18,538 nucleotides of DNA from DTU078 sp002397345 (GCA_937875545.1 CALLYE010000166.1:1-18538); one strand, 5' to 3'. Counted from the first letter of the stretch, positions 7,768 to 15,794 are shown. Translations and numbers: made by a program. Notes: generated by a model not told the origin, from the letters alone.

Positions 7768-8499
7768 ATGAACAACCTCCCCAAAAAACCGACACCGACT
7801 CCGCGTAAGCCGGAGTTGGAATTCATATTAAAACGCAAACGCTCGCCTGTCCCGTGGCTTGTCACGGTGGGTTTTATAGGCGCATACGGTGTATACGCTG
7901 TTTTCGCCGCGCTGACTTCATGGATTCATATACCCATTGCGATCGTCAGCGCTATGCTTATCTACACGGTCACAAAACGCATGTTCCCGCCCGTCGAGGT
8001 GAAAATCCCGCGTCGGGCGGCGCTGCCGCCATCGGGCAGCGGAGAGGCGGATAAGCTGCTCGGTTCCGGCGAGGATCACCTGAAAAACGCAGAAGTGTCA
8101 ATGACGAAAATCGCCGCATTCAACCGCGGTTTTGCCGACGAGATTGCGCCCGTGCTGGCATGCGGGCATAAAATTAACACCTATGTGGCGGAAAATCCCG
8201 AAAAGCGCCAGAACCTGCGCAGATACTACAATTATTATCTGCCCCAGCTTGATAAGCTGCTGCGCGCATATCTGACCTTCCGCCGCCACGGGCTTGACGG
8301 GCGCAACGCCTCCACAGCGATGACGGAAATCGAGGGCGCGGTGCGCGCGATGTATACGGCTTTCGCCGCGCAGCTTGATAAACTGCTGTATGACATGACG
8401 CTTGACATTACCACCGATATCGATGTGCTCGAATCCATGCTGTCGGACACAGCCGGAGGTACAAGCGGTGAGGATAAAAATACAAATATCACCGGATAA
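7768..8499 (+). CDS. XpaC-like membrane protein
   Basis: 243 residues. ATG 7768 has only a weak AGGAAA site 13 bases upstream. A Pro- and Lys-rich cytoplasmic N-terminus (1-29) is followed by two membrane helices at about 30-49 and 53-69. A soluble helical region then runs to the end, with YYNYYLPQLDKLLRAYLTF and a late ITTDIDVLESML. These phrases are characteristic of the family annotated as 5-bromo-4-chloroindolyl phosphate hydrolysis protein XpaC. Its biochemical role is not established; genes of this family commonly sit beside TelA-like genes, as here. No terminator separates it from the URO-D-like gene 56 bases upstream, so read-through is possible. Confidence 0.75.
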   Translation: MNNLPKKPTPTPRKPELEFILKRKRSPVPWLVTVGFIGAYGVYAVFAALTSWIHIPIAIVSAMLIYTVTKRMFPPVEVKIPRRAALPPSGSGEADKLLGSGEDHLKNAEVSMTKIAAFNRGFADEIAPVLACGHKINTYVAENPEKRQNLRRYYNYYLPQLDKLLRAYLTFRRHGLDGRNASTAMTEIEGAVRAMYTAFAAQLDKLLYDMTLDITTDIDVLESMLSDTAGGTSGEDKNTNITG

Positions 8500-8532
8500 T
8501 ATATAATATTGATAAAACACTCTTTTATTTGC

Positions 8533-8550
8533 GGGGTGCAGCCCCTTTCT
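8533..8550 (+). terminator. Short hairpin with T-rich tail between xpaC-like and telA-like genes
   Basis: GGGGT (8533-8537) can pair with GCCCC (8541-8545, including one U-G pair) around a 3-base loop, followed by TTTCTCTTTT. It looks like a weak terminator or attenuator inside the operon, which would lower telA expression relative to the upstream gene. The stem is short, so confidence is low. Confidence 0.35.
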
Positions 8551-8585
8551 CTTTTCTAATAAAAACAAAAACGAGGTAACGCAAA

Positions 8586-9710
8586 ATGGCTGACGATTTC
8601 AAGCCACAAAGACTGCCTTCGCTGAAAATCGATACCGATCCCGCGTTGATAAAACCCGACCTCACGGAGGAAGCTCTGTCCGACGAAGAGCGCAAGCTGG
8701 TCGAGGAATTCAGCGAGAAGATAAATATAAACGATGTCAACGCCATAATGTCCTACGGTGAGGGCGCGCAGTCGAAGGTCGCGGAGTTCTCCGACTCCGC
8801 GCTGTCCAATATCCGCGTCATGGATTTGGGCGAAGCGGGCGAGATGATCACAGGGCTGATCGCCCAACTGCGCGGGTTTGAGATACAGGAGAATCAAAAA
8901 GGGCTGAAAGCCTTTTTTAACCGCGGTAAAAACAAGCTTGAGGTGCTCAAGGTCAAATATGACAAAACCGAAAACGCGGTCGAAAAAATAACAGAATCGC
9001 TGGAAGGGCACCAGCTTCAGCTCCGGAAGGACATCGCGGTGCTGGAGAAGTTCTACAATGTCAACCTCGAAAACTTTCGCGAGCTGACGCTCTATGTAAT
9101 CGCGGGCAAGCGCAAGCTGGAGAACGCGCGCTCCACCACGCTGTACGAGCTTGTAAATCGCGCGACAGAAACGGGGCTTGCCGCCGACGCGCAGGCGGCT
9201 AACGACTTTGCCTCGTTGTGCGACCGGTTTGAAAAAAAGCTGTACGATCTCGAGCTGACGCGCAACGTCGCGCTGCAAATGGGCCCGCAGATCCGTATGG
9301 TGCAAAACAACGATGCGGTGATGAGTGAAAAAATTCACTCCACCATAGTAAACACCGTGCCGTTGTGGAAAAGCCAGATGGTGATAGCGCTGGGGCTCGC
9401 GCACTCGCAGCAGGCGCTGACCGCGCAGCGCGAGGTCGCCAATATGACCAACGAGCTGCTGCGCCGCAACGCCGAAGCGCTTAAGATCGCAACAATCGAA
9501 ACGGCGCGCGAATCGGAGCGGGGCATCGTTGATATTGAAACGCTGACCGCTACCAACGAAGCGCTGATCACAACGCTCGACGAAGTGTTAACAATCCAAA
9601 ACGAGGGCAGAGAAAAACGCCGCGCCGCGCAGGTCGAGCTGTCCCGCATAGAAACGCAGCTTAAAAACAAGCTGCTTGAGATAAGCACAAATAAGCAGAA
9701 GGTTAAATAA
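8586..9710 (+). CDS. TelA-like toxic anion resistance family protein
   Basis: 374 residues, ATG 8586 with a GAGGT site 8 bases upstream. It is predicted soluble and almost fully helical. TelA-family landmarks in order are FSEKININDVNAIMSYGEGAQ (about 42-62), the KGLKAFFNRGKNKLEVLKVKYDKTENAVEKI coiled segment (about 103-133), LRKDIAVLEKFYNVN, a long helix around ELTLYVIAGKRKLE, IRMVQNNDAVMSEKIHSTIVNTVPLWKSQM (about 237-266), and a final coiled coil. The family is named for tellurite resistance on plasmids; chromosomal copies are linked to envelope or antimicrobial stress, and the mechanism is unclear. It pairs with the XpaC-like gene upstream and ends one base before metG, so it is likely co-transcribed with it. 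Confidence 0.88.
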   Translation: MADDFKPQRLPSLKIDTDPALIKPDLTEEALSDEERKLVEEFSEKININDVNAIMSYGEGAQSKVAEFSDSALSNIRVMDLGEAGEMITGLIAQLRGFEIQENQKGLKAFFNRGKNKLEVLKVKYDKTENAVEKITESLEGHQLQLRKDIAVLEKFYNVNLENFRELTLYVIAGKRKLENARSTTLYELVNRATETGLAADAQAANDFASLCDRFEKKLYDLELTRNVALQMGPQIRMVQNNDAVMSEKIHSTIVNTVPLWKSQMVIALGLAHSQQALTAQREVANMTNELLRRNAEALKIATIETARESERGIVDIETLTATNEALITTLDEVLTIQNEGREKRRAAQVELSRIETQLKNKLLEISTNKQKVK

Positions 9711-9711
9711 A

Positions 9712-11652
9712 ATGAACGACAAACCCAAATATTACATTACCACCGCGATAGCGTATGCGTCGGGAAAACCGCATATAGGCAACACCTCCGAAATTATCTT
9801 CACCGACGCGATCGCGCGCTATAAGCGTCAGCACGGTTATGATGTGTTTTTCTTAACCGGCACCGACGAGCATGGTCAGAAGATCGAGAATAAAGCCGCC
9901 GAAGCCGGCATAACGCCCAAAGAATTTGTGGACAAGATAACGGAGGGCGAAATACGCCGCACTTTTGATCTTGTCGGCGCAAGCTATACAAAATTCATCC
10001 GCACGACGGATAGTTGTCACGAAAAAGCGGTTCAGGCGATATTTAAAAAATTCTACGAGCAGGGCGATATATACAAGGGCACCTACGAAGGCTGGTATTG
10101 CGAGCCCGACGAGGCGTTTTATACCGACACGCAGGTCGAACAAAAAGAAGGCGTCACCGTCTGTCCCGACTGCGGCCGTCCGGTGATAAAAACACAGGAA
10201 GAAGCTTATAAATTCCGTATGAGCGCCTATGCCGACCGCCTGCTTAAATATATACAGGACAATCCCGGTTTCATCGAGCCTGAGTCGCGCAAAAAAGAGA
10301 TGGTCAACAATTTCCTGCTGCCGGGACTGCAGGATTTGTGCGTGTCGCGCTCGTCCTTCAAGTGGGGCATTCCCGTCCCGATCGACAGCCGCCATGTCAT
10401 CTACGTATGGCTGGACGCTTTGACAAACTATATCACCGCGCTGGGCTATAACCCCGAGGGCAACGACGGCGATTTATTCGAAAAGTTTTGGCCGGCTGAC
10501 GTACATGTAATCGGCAAAGACATTATGCGTTTCCACACCATCTACTGGCCGATATTTCTCATGGCGCTCGGGCTGCCCCTGCCCAAAAAAGTATTCGGCC
10601 GCCCGTGGTTTTTATTCGGCAGCGATAAGATGAGTAAATCGCGGGGCAATGTCCTTTACGCCGACGATCTTGTCGCGCGGCTGGGCGTTGACGCCGTGCG
10701 CCATTATTCGCTTGCCGAAATGCCCTACAACTCCGATGGCAGCATCACATGGGAAGCGATTATCGCGCGTTATAACGCGGATTTGGCAAATAACCTCGGC
10801 AATCTTGTGTCGCGTACACATGCGATGACGGTTAAATACTTCGGGGGTGTTATCCCTCCGCCCGCAAACGAAGAAGGAGCCGACGCCGAGCTGAAAGCCG
10901 CGGCATCAAGCACGGTGCAGTGTTTTAACAGCCTGATGGATACTTTCCACACCGCCGACGCCGTCGAAACGCTGTTCACGCTGTTCCGCCGCGCGAACAA
11001 ATATATCGACGAAACATCGCCGTGGCTGCTTGCCAAAAACGAATCCGACCGCGCGCGTCTGGGTACGGTGATATACAATCTGCTCGAGACAATTCGCGTC
11101 GGAGCGGTATTGCTGCAGCCCTTGATGCCCTCCTCATCGGCGGAGATATTGCGTCAACTGAACACCGATTGCTCCGATTTCACCTTTGGCGGGCTTATTC
11201 CGGGCGGAACGCTGGGCGAAGCGAAGCCGCTCTTCGCGCGTATTGACGAGGCAAAACTGCTCGCCGAGCTTGCCGCGGAAAAAACGGCGGCTCCGCCGCT
11301 TGAATCAGCGCCCGTCGAGCCGGAGCATGAGCCAGAAATCACAATCGACGACTTCGCGAAATCAGAGCTGCGCGTCGCTGAAGTGACGGCTTGCGAACCT
11401 GTGCCAAAGGCAAAAAAACTACTAAAATTAACGCTCAATCTCGGTTACGAGAGTCGCACGGTGGTGTCGGGTATCGCCGAATATTACACACCCGATGATT
11501 TGATCGGCAAAAAGGTGATCTGCGTCGCCAATCTCAAACCCGCGCTGCTGCGCGGTGTTGAGAGCCGCGGTATGATCCTCGCGTCCTCCGCGTCCGACGG
11601 TAAGATTACGGTGGTGTTTGCCGAAGGAAATCCCGGCGACCGCGTCCGGTGA
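9712..11652 (+). CDS. metG: Methionyl-tRNA synthetase
   Basis: 646 residues; ATG 9712 lies one base after the TelA-like stop, with AGAAGG at 9697-9702 as ribosome binding site. Class I signatures are visible: HIGN at 21-24 and KMSKS at 306-310. The connective-peptide zinc region has C130 (YCEPDEAF) and C151-P-D-C154, similar to the one-knuckle form of Bacillus MetS. The anticodon-binding helical domain spans about 366-510, and a C-terminal EMAP/Arc1p-type tRNA-binding OB fold spans about 543-646 (ITIDDFAKSELRVAEV). It charges tRNA-Met with methionine in the cytoplasm. Length and domain order are normal for the bacterial enzyme with the C-terminal extension. The metG-tatD order that follows is common in Firmicutes. 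Confidence 0.97.
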   Translation: MNDKPKYYITTAIAYASGKPHIGNTSEIIFTDAIARYKRQHGYDVFFLTGTDEHGQKIENKAAEAGITPKEFVDKITEGEIRRTFDLVGASYTKFIRTTDSCHEKAVQAIFKKFYEQGDIYKGTYEGWYCEPDEAFYTDTQVEQKEGVTVCPDCGRPVIKTQEEAYKFRMSAYADRLLKYIQDNPGFIEPESRKKEMVNNFLLPGLQDLCVSRSSFKWGIPVPIDSRHVIYVWLDALTNYITALGYNPEGNDGDLFEKFWPADVHVIGKDIMRFHTIYWPIFLMALGLPLPKKVFGRPWFLFGSDKMSKSRGNVLYADDLVARLGVDAVRHYSLAEMPYNSDGSITWEAIIARYNADLANNLGNLVSRTHAMTVKYFGGVIPPPANEEGADAELKAAASSTVQCFNSLMDTFHTADAVETLFTLFRRANKYIDETSPWLLAKNESDRARLGTVIYNLLETIRVGAVLLQPLMPSSSAEILRQLNTDCSDFTFGGLIPGGTLGEAKPLFARIDEAKLLAELAAEKTAAPPLESAPVEPEHEPEITIDDFAKSELRVAEVTACEPVPKAKKLLKLTLNLGYESRTVVSGIAEYYTPDDLIGKKVICVANLKPALLRGVESRGMILASSASDGKITVVFAEGNPGDRVR

Positions 11653-11746
11653 CGGGGGACGGGGGGGATGCGCTGGGTCGCTGCCCCAGACCCCGCCAAA
11701 GAAACTTTTTTCGAAAAGTTTCTTTAGAATCTTCAAAAACTTTAAA
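11653..11746. repeat. Two-part hairpin element between metG and tatD
   Basis: After the metG stop comes a G-rich run, then CTGGG (11673-11677) able to pair with CCCAG (11685-11689). Next is a perfect 12-bp AT-rich hairpin, AAAGAAACTTTT (11698-11709) with AAAAGTTTCTTT (11714-11725), closed by a TTCG loop. A GC-rich part plus an AAAGTTTCTTT-type hairpin resembles dispersed intergenic elements I have seen in clostridial genomes; only one copy is in this window. It may act as a weak terminator or an mRNA processing site. Confidence 0.5.
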
Positions 11747-12529
11747 ATGGATTATAATAATATTTCTCTTTTCGATACACATGCGCATTATGATGACCGC
11801 GCGTTTGATGGCGACCGTTTTGAGCTGCTCGACAGACTGTTTGCGTCGGGCGAGGTCTGCGGCATTGTAAACGCGGGGACGAACACCGTAACGTCGGCAA
11901 GCTCGGCGGCGCTTGCCGAACGGTACGATAATGTTTGGTTCGCGGCAGGTATTCACCCCTCGGATGCCGGCAAGACCGGCGGCAGTGAGCTGGAGCAAAT
12001 TCGCTTGTTACTCGCCCACCCGAAATGCGTCGCTGTGGGCGAGATCGGGCTCGACTATCACTACGCCGACAACCCGCCGCGCGAGGTGCAGCTTAACTGG
12101 CTCGATATGCAGCTATCACTCGCCGAAGAAGCGGACAAGCCCGCGATTATACACGACCGCGAAGCGCACGGCGATATTTTGGATATGCTCCGCGCGCATA
12201 AATCCGCGCGCTGCGTGTTGCACAGCTACAGCGGCGACGCCGACATGCTGCGCAAGCTGGTCGGTGACGGGCGGTACATCTCCTTTTCGGGCGTCGCGAC
12301 CTTTAAAAACGCCGCCGCAACACTCGACTGCGCGCGCGCTGTGCCGGACGAGTTGATTCTCATCGAAACCGATTGCCCCTATCTCGCTCCCCACCCGCAC
12401 CGCGGCAAACGCTGTGATTCCGGCTTGATGCGCCACACCACGGCGGCTATAGCGGCGTCACGCGGGGTCGATTACAATGAATTCGCCGCGCTGACAGTGA
12501 AAAATGCAAAGAATTTTTTCAGGATATAA
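11747..12529 (+). CDS. TatD family metal-dependent deoxyribonuclease
   Basis: 260 residues, the normal TatD length. I chose ATG 11747 because the protein then begins right at the family core (SLFDTHAHYD); upstream in-frame codons lie in metG and the hairpin element. Metal ligands are all present: His12 and His14, Glu99 in VGEIGLDY, His136 in PAIIHDREA, His159 in VLHSYSG, and Asp209 in IETDCPYL. GIHPSDA at 68-74 is the usual GIHP motif. The family cleaves DNA and acts in repair or DNA turnover; some members act on other substrates. No Shine-Dalgarno sequence is visible before ATG, only an A-rich stretch after the hairpin element. It is the partner expected for the TatD-linked radical SAM gene two genes on. 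Confidence 0.93.
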   Translation: MDYNNISLFDTHAHYDDRAFDGDRFELLDRLFASGEVCGIVNAGTNTVTSASSAALAERYDNVWFAAGIHPSDAGKTGGSELEQIRLLLAHPKCVAVGEIGLDYHYADNPPREVQLNWLDMQLSLAEEADKPAIIHDREAHGDILDMLRAHKSARCVLHSYSGDADMLRKLVGDGRYISFSGVATFKNAAATLDCARAVPDELILIETDCPYLAPHPHRGKRCDSGLMRHTTAAIAASRGVDYNEFAALTVKNAKNFFRI

Positions 12530-12530
12530 T

Positions 12531-12962
12531 ATGGATATAAATAAATGCATAAAAGAATCTTTCATCGTTATCGGAAAAGAGGGTTCCACCGATGACGGAG
12601 CCGGATTTATCGGGAAACTTTGGTCGGATACCAGTTCGCATTTCAATGAGATAGCAAATTTAGCAAAAAAAGATGAGCGGGGCAATCTCCTCGGCATATG
12701 GGGGGCAATGACGGATTTCACACGCTCATTTAAACCGTGGGAAAACGGCTTTTCACAAGGTTTATACCTCGCCGGAGCTGAGTGCGCAGACATCGCGGAA
12801 GCTCCTCCCGGATGGATTAAATGGCACATACCCGGATATGAATATATTTATGTTGAACGGGAAAATGACGACACATTTTCTGCTGTTATTCAATATCTGA
12901 GCGAAAACAAAATCCCTCTTGCGGGCGCGGTACATGATTTTAACTGTCCGGAAACTGGATAG
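12531..12962 (+). CDS. GyrI-like effector-binding domain protein, cut by an amber codon
   Basis: 143 residues. ATG 12531 follows the tatD stop by one base, with AGGA at 12521-12524 inside tatD. The whole protein is a stand-alone effector-binding domain of the GyrI-like/AraC C-terminal type: KESFIVIGKEGST near the start, LWSDTSSHFNEI, GIWGAMTDFTRSFKPW, and PGYEYIYVE near the end. Such domains bind small hydrophobic ligands. Reading frame and family similarity continue past the TAG at 12960: after it come GYMFFPIRKL and TGA at 12993. From memory, relatives read TGK-GYMFFPIRKL here, so a single AAG-to-TAG change would explain it. The last strand is therefore probably missing unless the amber codon is read through. 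It may be a recent pseudogene, a sequencing error, or a suppressed codon. Confidence 0.8.
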   Translation: MDINKCIKESFIVIGKEGSTDDGAGFIGKLWSDTSSHFNEIANLAKKDERGNLLGIWGAMTDFTRSFKPWENGFSQGLYLAGAECADIAEAPPGWIKWHIPGYEYIYVERENDDTFSAVIQYLSENKIPLAGAVHDFNCPETG

Positions 12963-13031
12963 GGATATATGTTTTTCCCGATACGGAAACTATGATAATT
13001 ACCCGCGCAAACAACGTTTATAACACATCAC

Positions 13032-13047
13032 CGGGGGTTCGCCCCCG
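13032..13047 (+). terminator. TTCG-capped hairpin before the radical SAM gene
   Basis: CGGGGG (13032-13037) pairs perfectly with CCCCCG (13042-13047) around a TTCG tetraloop. The following CTTAATAAAATTA has little T-run, so it could be a weak terminator after the effector-binding gene or an RNA-stability structure. It sits 15 bases before the next ATG and replaces any clear ribosome binding site. Confidence 0.4.
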
Positions 13048-13061
13048 CTTAATAAAATTAT

Positions 13062-13688
13062 ATGGAACAAAATAATATGACAATTACCTATCTGGTCGGA
13101 AATTCACTTTACCTCAACATAACCAACCACTGCACTAACGCGTGCGATTTTTGCGTACGGACGCAGAGTGATGGGCATTATGCCGACAACCTGTGGCTGG
13201 AGCGCGAGCCTACCGTCGCGGAGATCTGCGCCGATCTTGACACCCGCCCGCTCGACACATACGACGAGATCGTGTTTTGCGGTTACGGCGAGCCGACATG
13301 CCGCTTCAACAATATGATAGCCGTCTGCGATTACATCCGCTCAAAGACGAAAACGCCTATCCGCCTGAACACCAACGGTCACGCAAATATGATCGAATGG
13401 CGCGATGTAACTGCGGAGCTTAAAGGTCGGCTTGACACCGTATCGGTCAGCCTCAACGCCGCGAGGGCAAGCGATTATAATAAAATCTGTCATTCGTATT
13501 ATGGCGAAGCCGGATTCCGCGGTATGCTCGAATTCGCGGAAAAGGCAAAGAAATATGTCCCGCGCGTTATATTGTCGGTCGTGCGCGGGACTATACCCGA
13601 CTCCGATCTCGAGCTCTGCCGCGAAATCGCGGAGTCGCGCGGCTTGGAACTTCGCATTCGTGAATATATACACAACGAGGATAAATAA
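13062..13688 (+). CDS. TatD-linked radical SAM protein
   Basis: 208 residues from ATG 13062; an alternative ATG at 13077 would start at MTITYLVGNSLYL, which matches the family core better. No strong ribosome binding site favours either. The radical SAM CxxxCxxC cluster motif is C24, C28 and C31 (NHCTNACDFC). FCGYGEPT follows as the GGEP-like SAM-binding segment, then RLNTNGHAN and VSVSLNA. The protein is short, with no SPASM or other C-terminal cluster domain. The order tatD, small gene, this gene fits the known TatD-associated radical SAM family, whose reaction has not been worked out as far as I know. Its stop is one base before the pyrE start codon, so the two are probably co-translated. 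Confidence 0.88.
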   Translation: MEQNNMTITYLVGNSLYLNITNHCTNACDFCVRTQSDGHYADNLWLEREPTVAEICADLDTRPLDTYDEIVFCGYGEPTCRFNNMIAVCDYIRSKTKTPIRLNTNGHANMIEWRDVTAELKGRLDTVSVSLNAARASDYNKICHSYYGEAGFRGMLEFAEKAKKYVPRVILSVVRGTIPDSDLELCREIAESRGLELRIREYIHNEDK

Positions 13689-13689
13689 A

Positions 13690-14358
13690 GTGTACAAGTA
13701 TAAATCAGAATTTATCGAGTTTATGATCGCGTCGGGCGTGCTGACTTTCGGTGATTTTACAACCAAAAGCGGACGCAAATCGCCGTATTTTATAAACACG
13801 GGCAATTACCGCACCGGCGCGCAGCTCCACAAGCTGGGGAAATATTACGCCGAGTGCATAATGCGTTCTGTGGGGGGCGACTTCGACGTGCTGTTCGGGC
13901 CAGCGTATAAAGGGATACCCCTTGCGACTGTCACAGCGGCGGCGCTGTACAGCGACTATAACCTCGACCGCGCTTATTGCTTCAACCGTAAAGAGGTAAA
14001 AGATCACGGCGAGGGCGGCAGCTTCGTCGGTGCGAAACTGCGCGACGGTGATCGCGTTATCTATGTGGAGGACGTTATCACCGCCGGTACGGCAGTGCGC
14101 GAAACCATGCCGCTCCTGCGCGCCGCCGCGAATGTGGAGGTCGGGCATATGATAATCTCCGTAGACCGCATGGAGCGCGGTCAGGGCGGACGCACCGCGT
14201 CGGAGGAGATAAAAGACGAATTTGGTATCGAGCTGCACGCCATTGTCACCGCGCGCGAGCTTGTGGAATATCTGCGCGACGCCGGAGGCGATACCATCGG
14301 TGGAGAAGCCGCCGCGCATATAGAACGCATGGAAGCGTATATGGAACAATACTGCTGA
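13690..14358 (+). CDS. pyrE: Orotate phosphoribosyltransferase
   Basis: 222 residues. I chose GTG 13690, which has GAGGATAA about 8-16 bases upstream, inside the end of the radical SAM gene. This gives the normal OPRT N-terminus (YKYKSEFIEFMIASGVLTFGDF). TKSGRKSPYFIN (25-36) is the conserved early loop. FGPAYKGIPLA is the flavour typical of OPRT, and VIYVEDVITAGT (123-134) is the PRPP-binding signature with the ED pair at 127-128. The enzyme converts orotate and PRPP to OMP in pyrimidine synthesis. No other pyrimidine gene is nearby, so it is an orphan pyrE at the end of this run. A strong terminator follows 30 bases later. Confidence 0.93.
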   Translation: MYKYKSEFIEFMIASGVLTFGDFTTKSGRKSPYFINTGNYRTGAQLHKLGKYYAECIMRSVGGDFDVLFGPAYKGIPLATVTAAALYSDYNLDRAYCFNRKEVKDHGEGGSFVGAKLRDGDRVIYVEDVITAGTAVRETMPLLRAAANVEVGHMIISVDRMERGQGGRTASEEIKDEFGIELHAIVTARELVEYLRDAGGDTIGGEAAAHIERMEAYMEQYC

Positions 14359-14388
14359 CGCGGGGCGGCAGGGTTAGAATTTCATAAT

Positions 14389-14424
14389 AATGCCAGCGGC
14401 GAGATATGCCGCTGGCATTTTTAT
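14389..14424 (+). terminator. Strong intrinsic terminator after pyrE
   Basis: AATGCCAGCGGC (14389-14400) pairs perfectly over 12 bp with GCCGCTGGCATT (14408-14419) around a GAGATAT loop, followed by TTTAT. It closes the metG-to-pyrE run and marks the change to AT-rich sequence. Confidence 0.88.
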
Positions 14425-14444
14425 GTTATTAATCTGTTTTGCCC

Positions 14445-14504
14445 TTTCATTCTGTTTATATCTGTAGTATAATGTGGTTGTATAATATTGCCACATGGTA
14501 ATAT
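14445..14504 (+). promoter_or_regulatory. Likely promoter and operator region of the sigma-factor gene
   Basis: TTTCAT (14445-14450), a 17-base spacer and TATAAT (14468-14473) form a plausible SigA promoter; a second TATAAT lies at 14481-14486. Just downstream ATATTGCC (14485-14492) pairs with GGTAATAT (14497-14504) around ACAT with one wobble pair. ATGTGG (14472-14477) also pairs with CCACAT (14491-14496). These overlapping dyads could be an operator or a hairpin in the leader. Confidence 0.5.
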
Positions 14505-14523
14505 ATGACTGGGAGAACCTTTT

Positions 14524-15078
14524 TTGATTAATATTTCTCTTTTCAATGTAGATTCGGAGCAGGACCGCAGCAAACTTGAGCGTATATACGATATGTATTC
14601 CGGCACTATGTTAAAGGTCGCAAAGCAGATATTATCTGATGACGCGTCAGCCGAAGATGCCGTTTCCGATTCAATCGAAACAATAATAAAAAATTTACAT
14701 AAAATAACCGACATTTCATGTCACAAAACACGCGCCTACATCGTTATTATAGTCAGGACGCGTGCGATAGATCTTCTGAGAAAGCGCGGCAGCCATCCGG
14801 AAGAATTTTTTTATGACTTTAATTTTTCCGATAACAGTGATTCATTGGATACCTTGACTATGAAAGAGTCCTACAACGGCATACTCGAGCATATCAGGGC
14901 GCTTCCTAAGTCATTGTCGGATGTATTGTATTTATCAGCGGTGCTGGAAAATTCAACCGAGGAAATATCAGAGCTGCTCGATATATCTAAAGACGCCGTC
15001 AGACAACGGTTGAGCCGCGCTAAAGCCGAGGTCAGAAAAAAACTTGAACAGGAGGGAATAAGATATGCAAGAAAATAA
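14524..15078 (+). CDS. ECF-like sigma-70 family RNA polymerase sigma factor
   Basis: 184 residues, TTG start at 14524 behind GGGAG at 14511-14515. Region 2 spans about 20-75: YDMYSGTMLKVAKQILSD, the AEDAVSDSIETII helix that binds core polymerase, and TRAYIVIIVRTRAIDLLRKR, which contacts the -10. Region 4 spans about 120-180: LPKSLSDVLYLSAVLENSTEEISELLDISKDAVRQRLSRAKAEVRKKL, a typical helix-turn-helix for the -35. No region 3 is present, as in ECF factors. The coding end overlaps the start of the anti-sigma gene by 14 bases, giving stoichiometric production. A sigma-specific promoter candidate lies 0.7 kb downstream. Confidence 0.87.
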   Translation: MINISLFNVDSEQDRSKLERIYDMYSGTMLKVAKQILSDDASAEDAVSDSIETIIKNLHKITDISCHKTRAYIVIIVRTRAIDLLRKRGSHPEEFFYDFNFSDNSDSLDTLTMKESYNGILEHIRALPKSLSDVLYLSAVLENSTEEISELLDISKDAVRQRLSRAKAEVRKKLEQEGIRYARK

Positions 15079-15778
15079 TATTAATGATAAATTATTTGAT
15101 GCGATGTTAAAAATAGCCGCAGAAGAAGCCTTGCGGCAAGAAATAGATGAAATGCCCTCCTGTGAAGAATTAAACGCGCAATACAAGCCGTCGCCTGCAT
15201 TGGATAAAAAAATCAGAAAAACAATATCGCGGCATAATTTCAAAGAAAAAGCGGCGCGCCGCAGAAAGTATGCCGCTCGAACCGCAGCTTGCGCCGCAAT
15301 ATTTATAATTATTTCAAGCACCGTATTACTCGGCATTGAAGCGACGCGAAATAATATTTTTAACGCTATAATACAATGGCGGGAAAAATATGTTTCGATT
15401 GAGCACAGCGACAATGCAGACAACACACAAAAAAATATTATTTATAGACCAACATATTTACCCGAGGGTTTTGAAGAAGTATCGTCAAAGGTTACAGAAA
15501 ATTATATGAAAATTATTTATGAAAACGAAAACAACAAAATTATAATTTTCACACAGGGCTCAGCACAATCCGCAAATATACTTGCAGATAATGAAGAAAA
15601 AATTTATACCATTATAAAAATTAATGGTCGGGATGCGTATTTAATAGATGGAGATCAATCAGACAAAGGAAGCACTATAATATGGGAAATCGACGGGGTT
15701 GTTATTGTTATCAATTCTGAATTAAAAAGTACAGAGCTTATTAAAATTGCGGAAAGTGTAAAAAAATATTTTTTTTGA
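15065..15778 (+). CDS. Membrane anti-sigma factor candidate with DUF4367-like domain
   Basis: 237 residues. ATG 15065 lies inside the sigma gene with GGAGGG at 15052-15057. A cytoplasmic helical N-terminus (1-68) should bind the sigma factor. It lacks the HxxxCxxC zinc anti-sigma motif; only Cys33 is present. One membrane helix follows at about 70-91, then an extracellular domain (about 125-237) with YRPTYLPEGFEEVSSKVTENYMKIIYENENNKIIIFTQG, which is the usual DUF4367 pattern. The architecture fits signal-dependent release of the sigma factor by an outside cue, perhaps with proteolysis. Signal and target are unknown. The terminator after it is weak; an AT-only hairpin spans 15773-15791. Confidence 0.8.
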   Translation: MQENNINDKLFDAMLKIAAEEALRQEIDEMPSCEELNAQYKPSPALDKKIRKTISRHNFKEKAARRRKYAARTAACAAIFIIISSTVLLGIEATRNNIFNAIIQWREKYVSIEHSDNADNTQKNIIYRPTYLPEGFEEVSSKVTENYMKIIYENENNKIIIFTQGSAQSANILADNEEKIYTIIKINGRDAYLIDGDQSDKGSTIIWEIDGVVIVINSELKSTELIKIAESVKKYFF

Positions 15779-15794
15779 TTTTTTATCAAAATTA

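Noticed and set aside
8556..9404. 282-codon minus-strand frame
   Set aside because: It mirrors the TelA-like gene in antisense. The plus-strand product has clear family motifs; this one has none.
11618..11746. In-frame upstream extension of tatD into metG
   Set aside because: The translation of this stretch comes from the metG end and the hairpin element and has no TatD similarity.
13432..13689. In-frame upstream extension of pyrE
   Set aside because: It overlaps the radical SAM gene out of frame. GTG 13690 has a good ribosome binding site and gives the standard N-terminus.
15773..15791. TTTTGAT / ATCAAAA hairpin as a terminator after the anti-sigma gene
   Set aside because: The stem is only A-T pairs with one G-C and there is no T-run after it, so termination is not supported.
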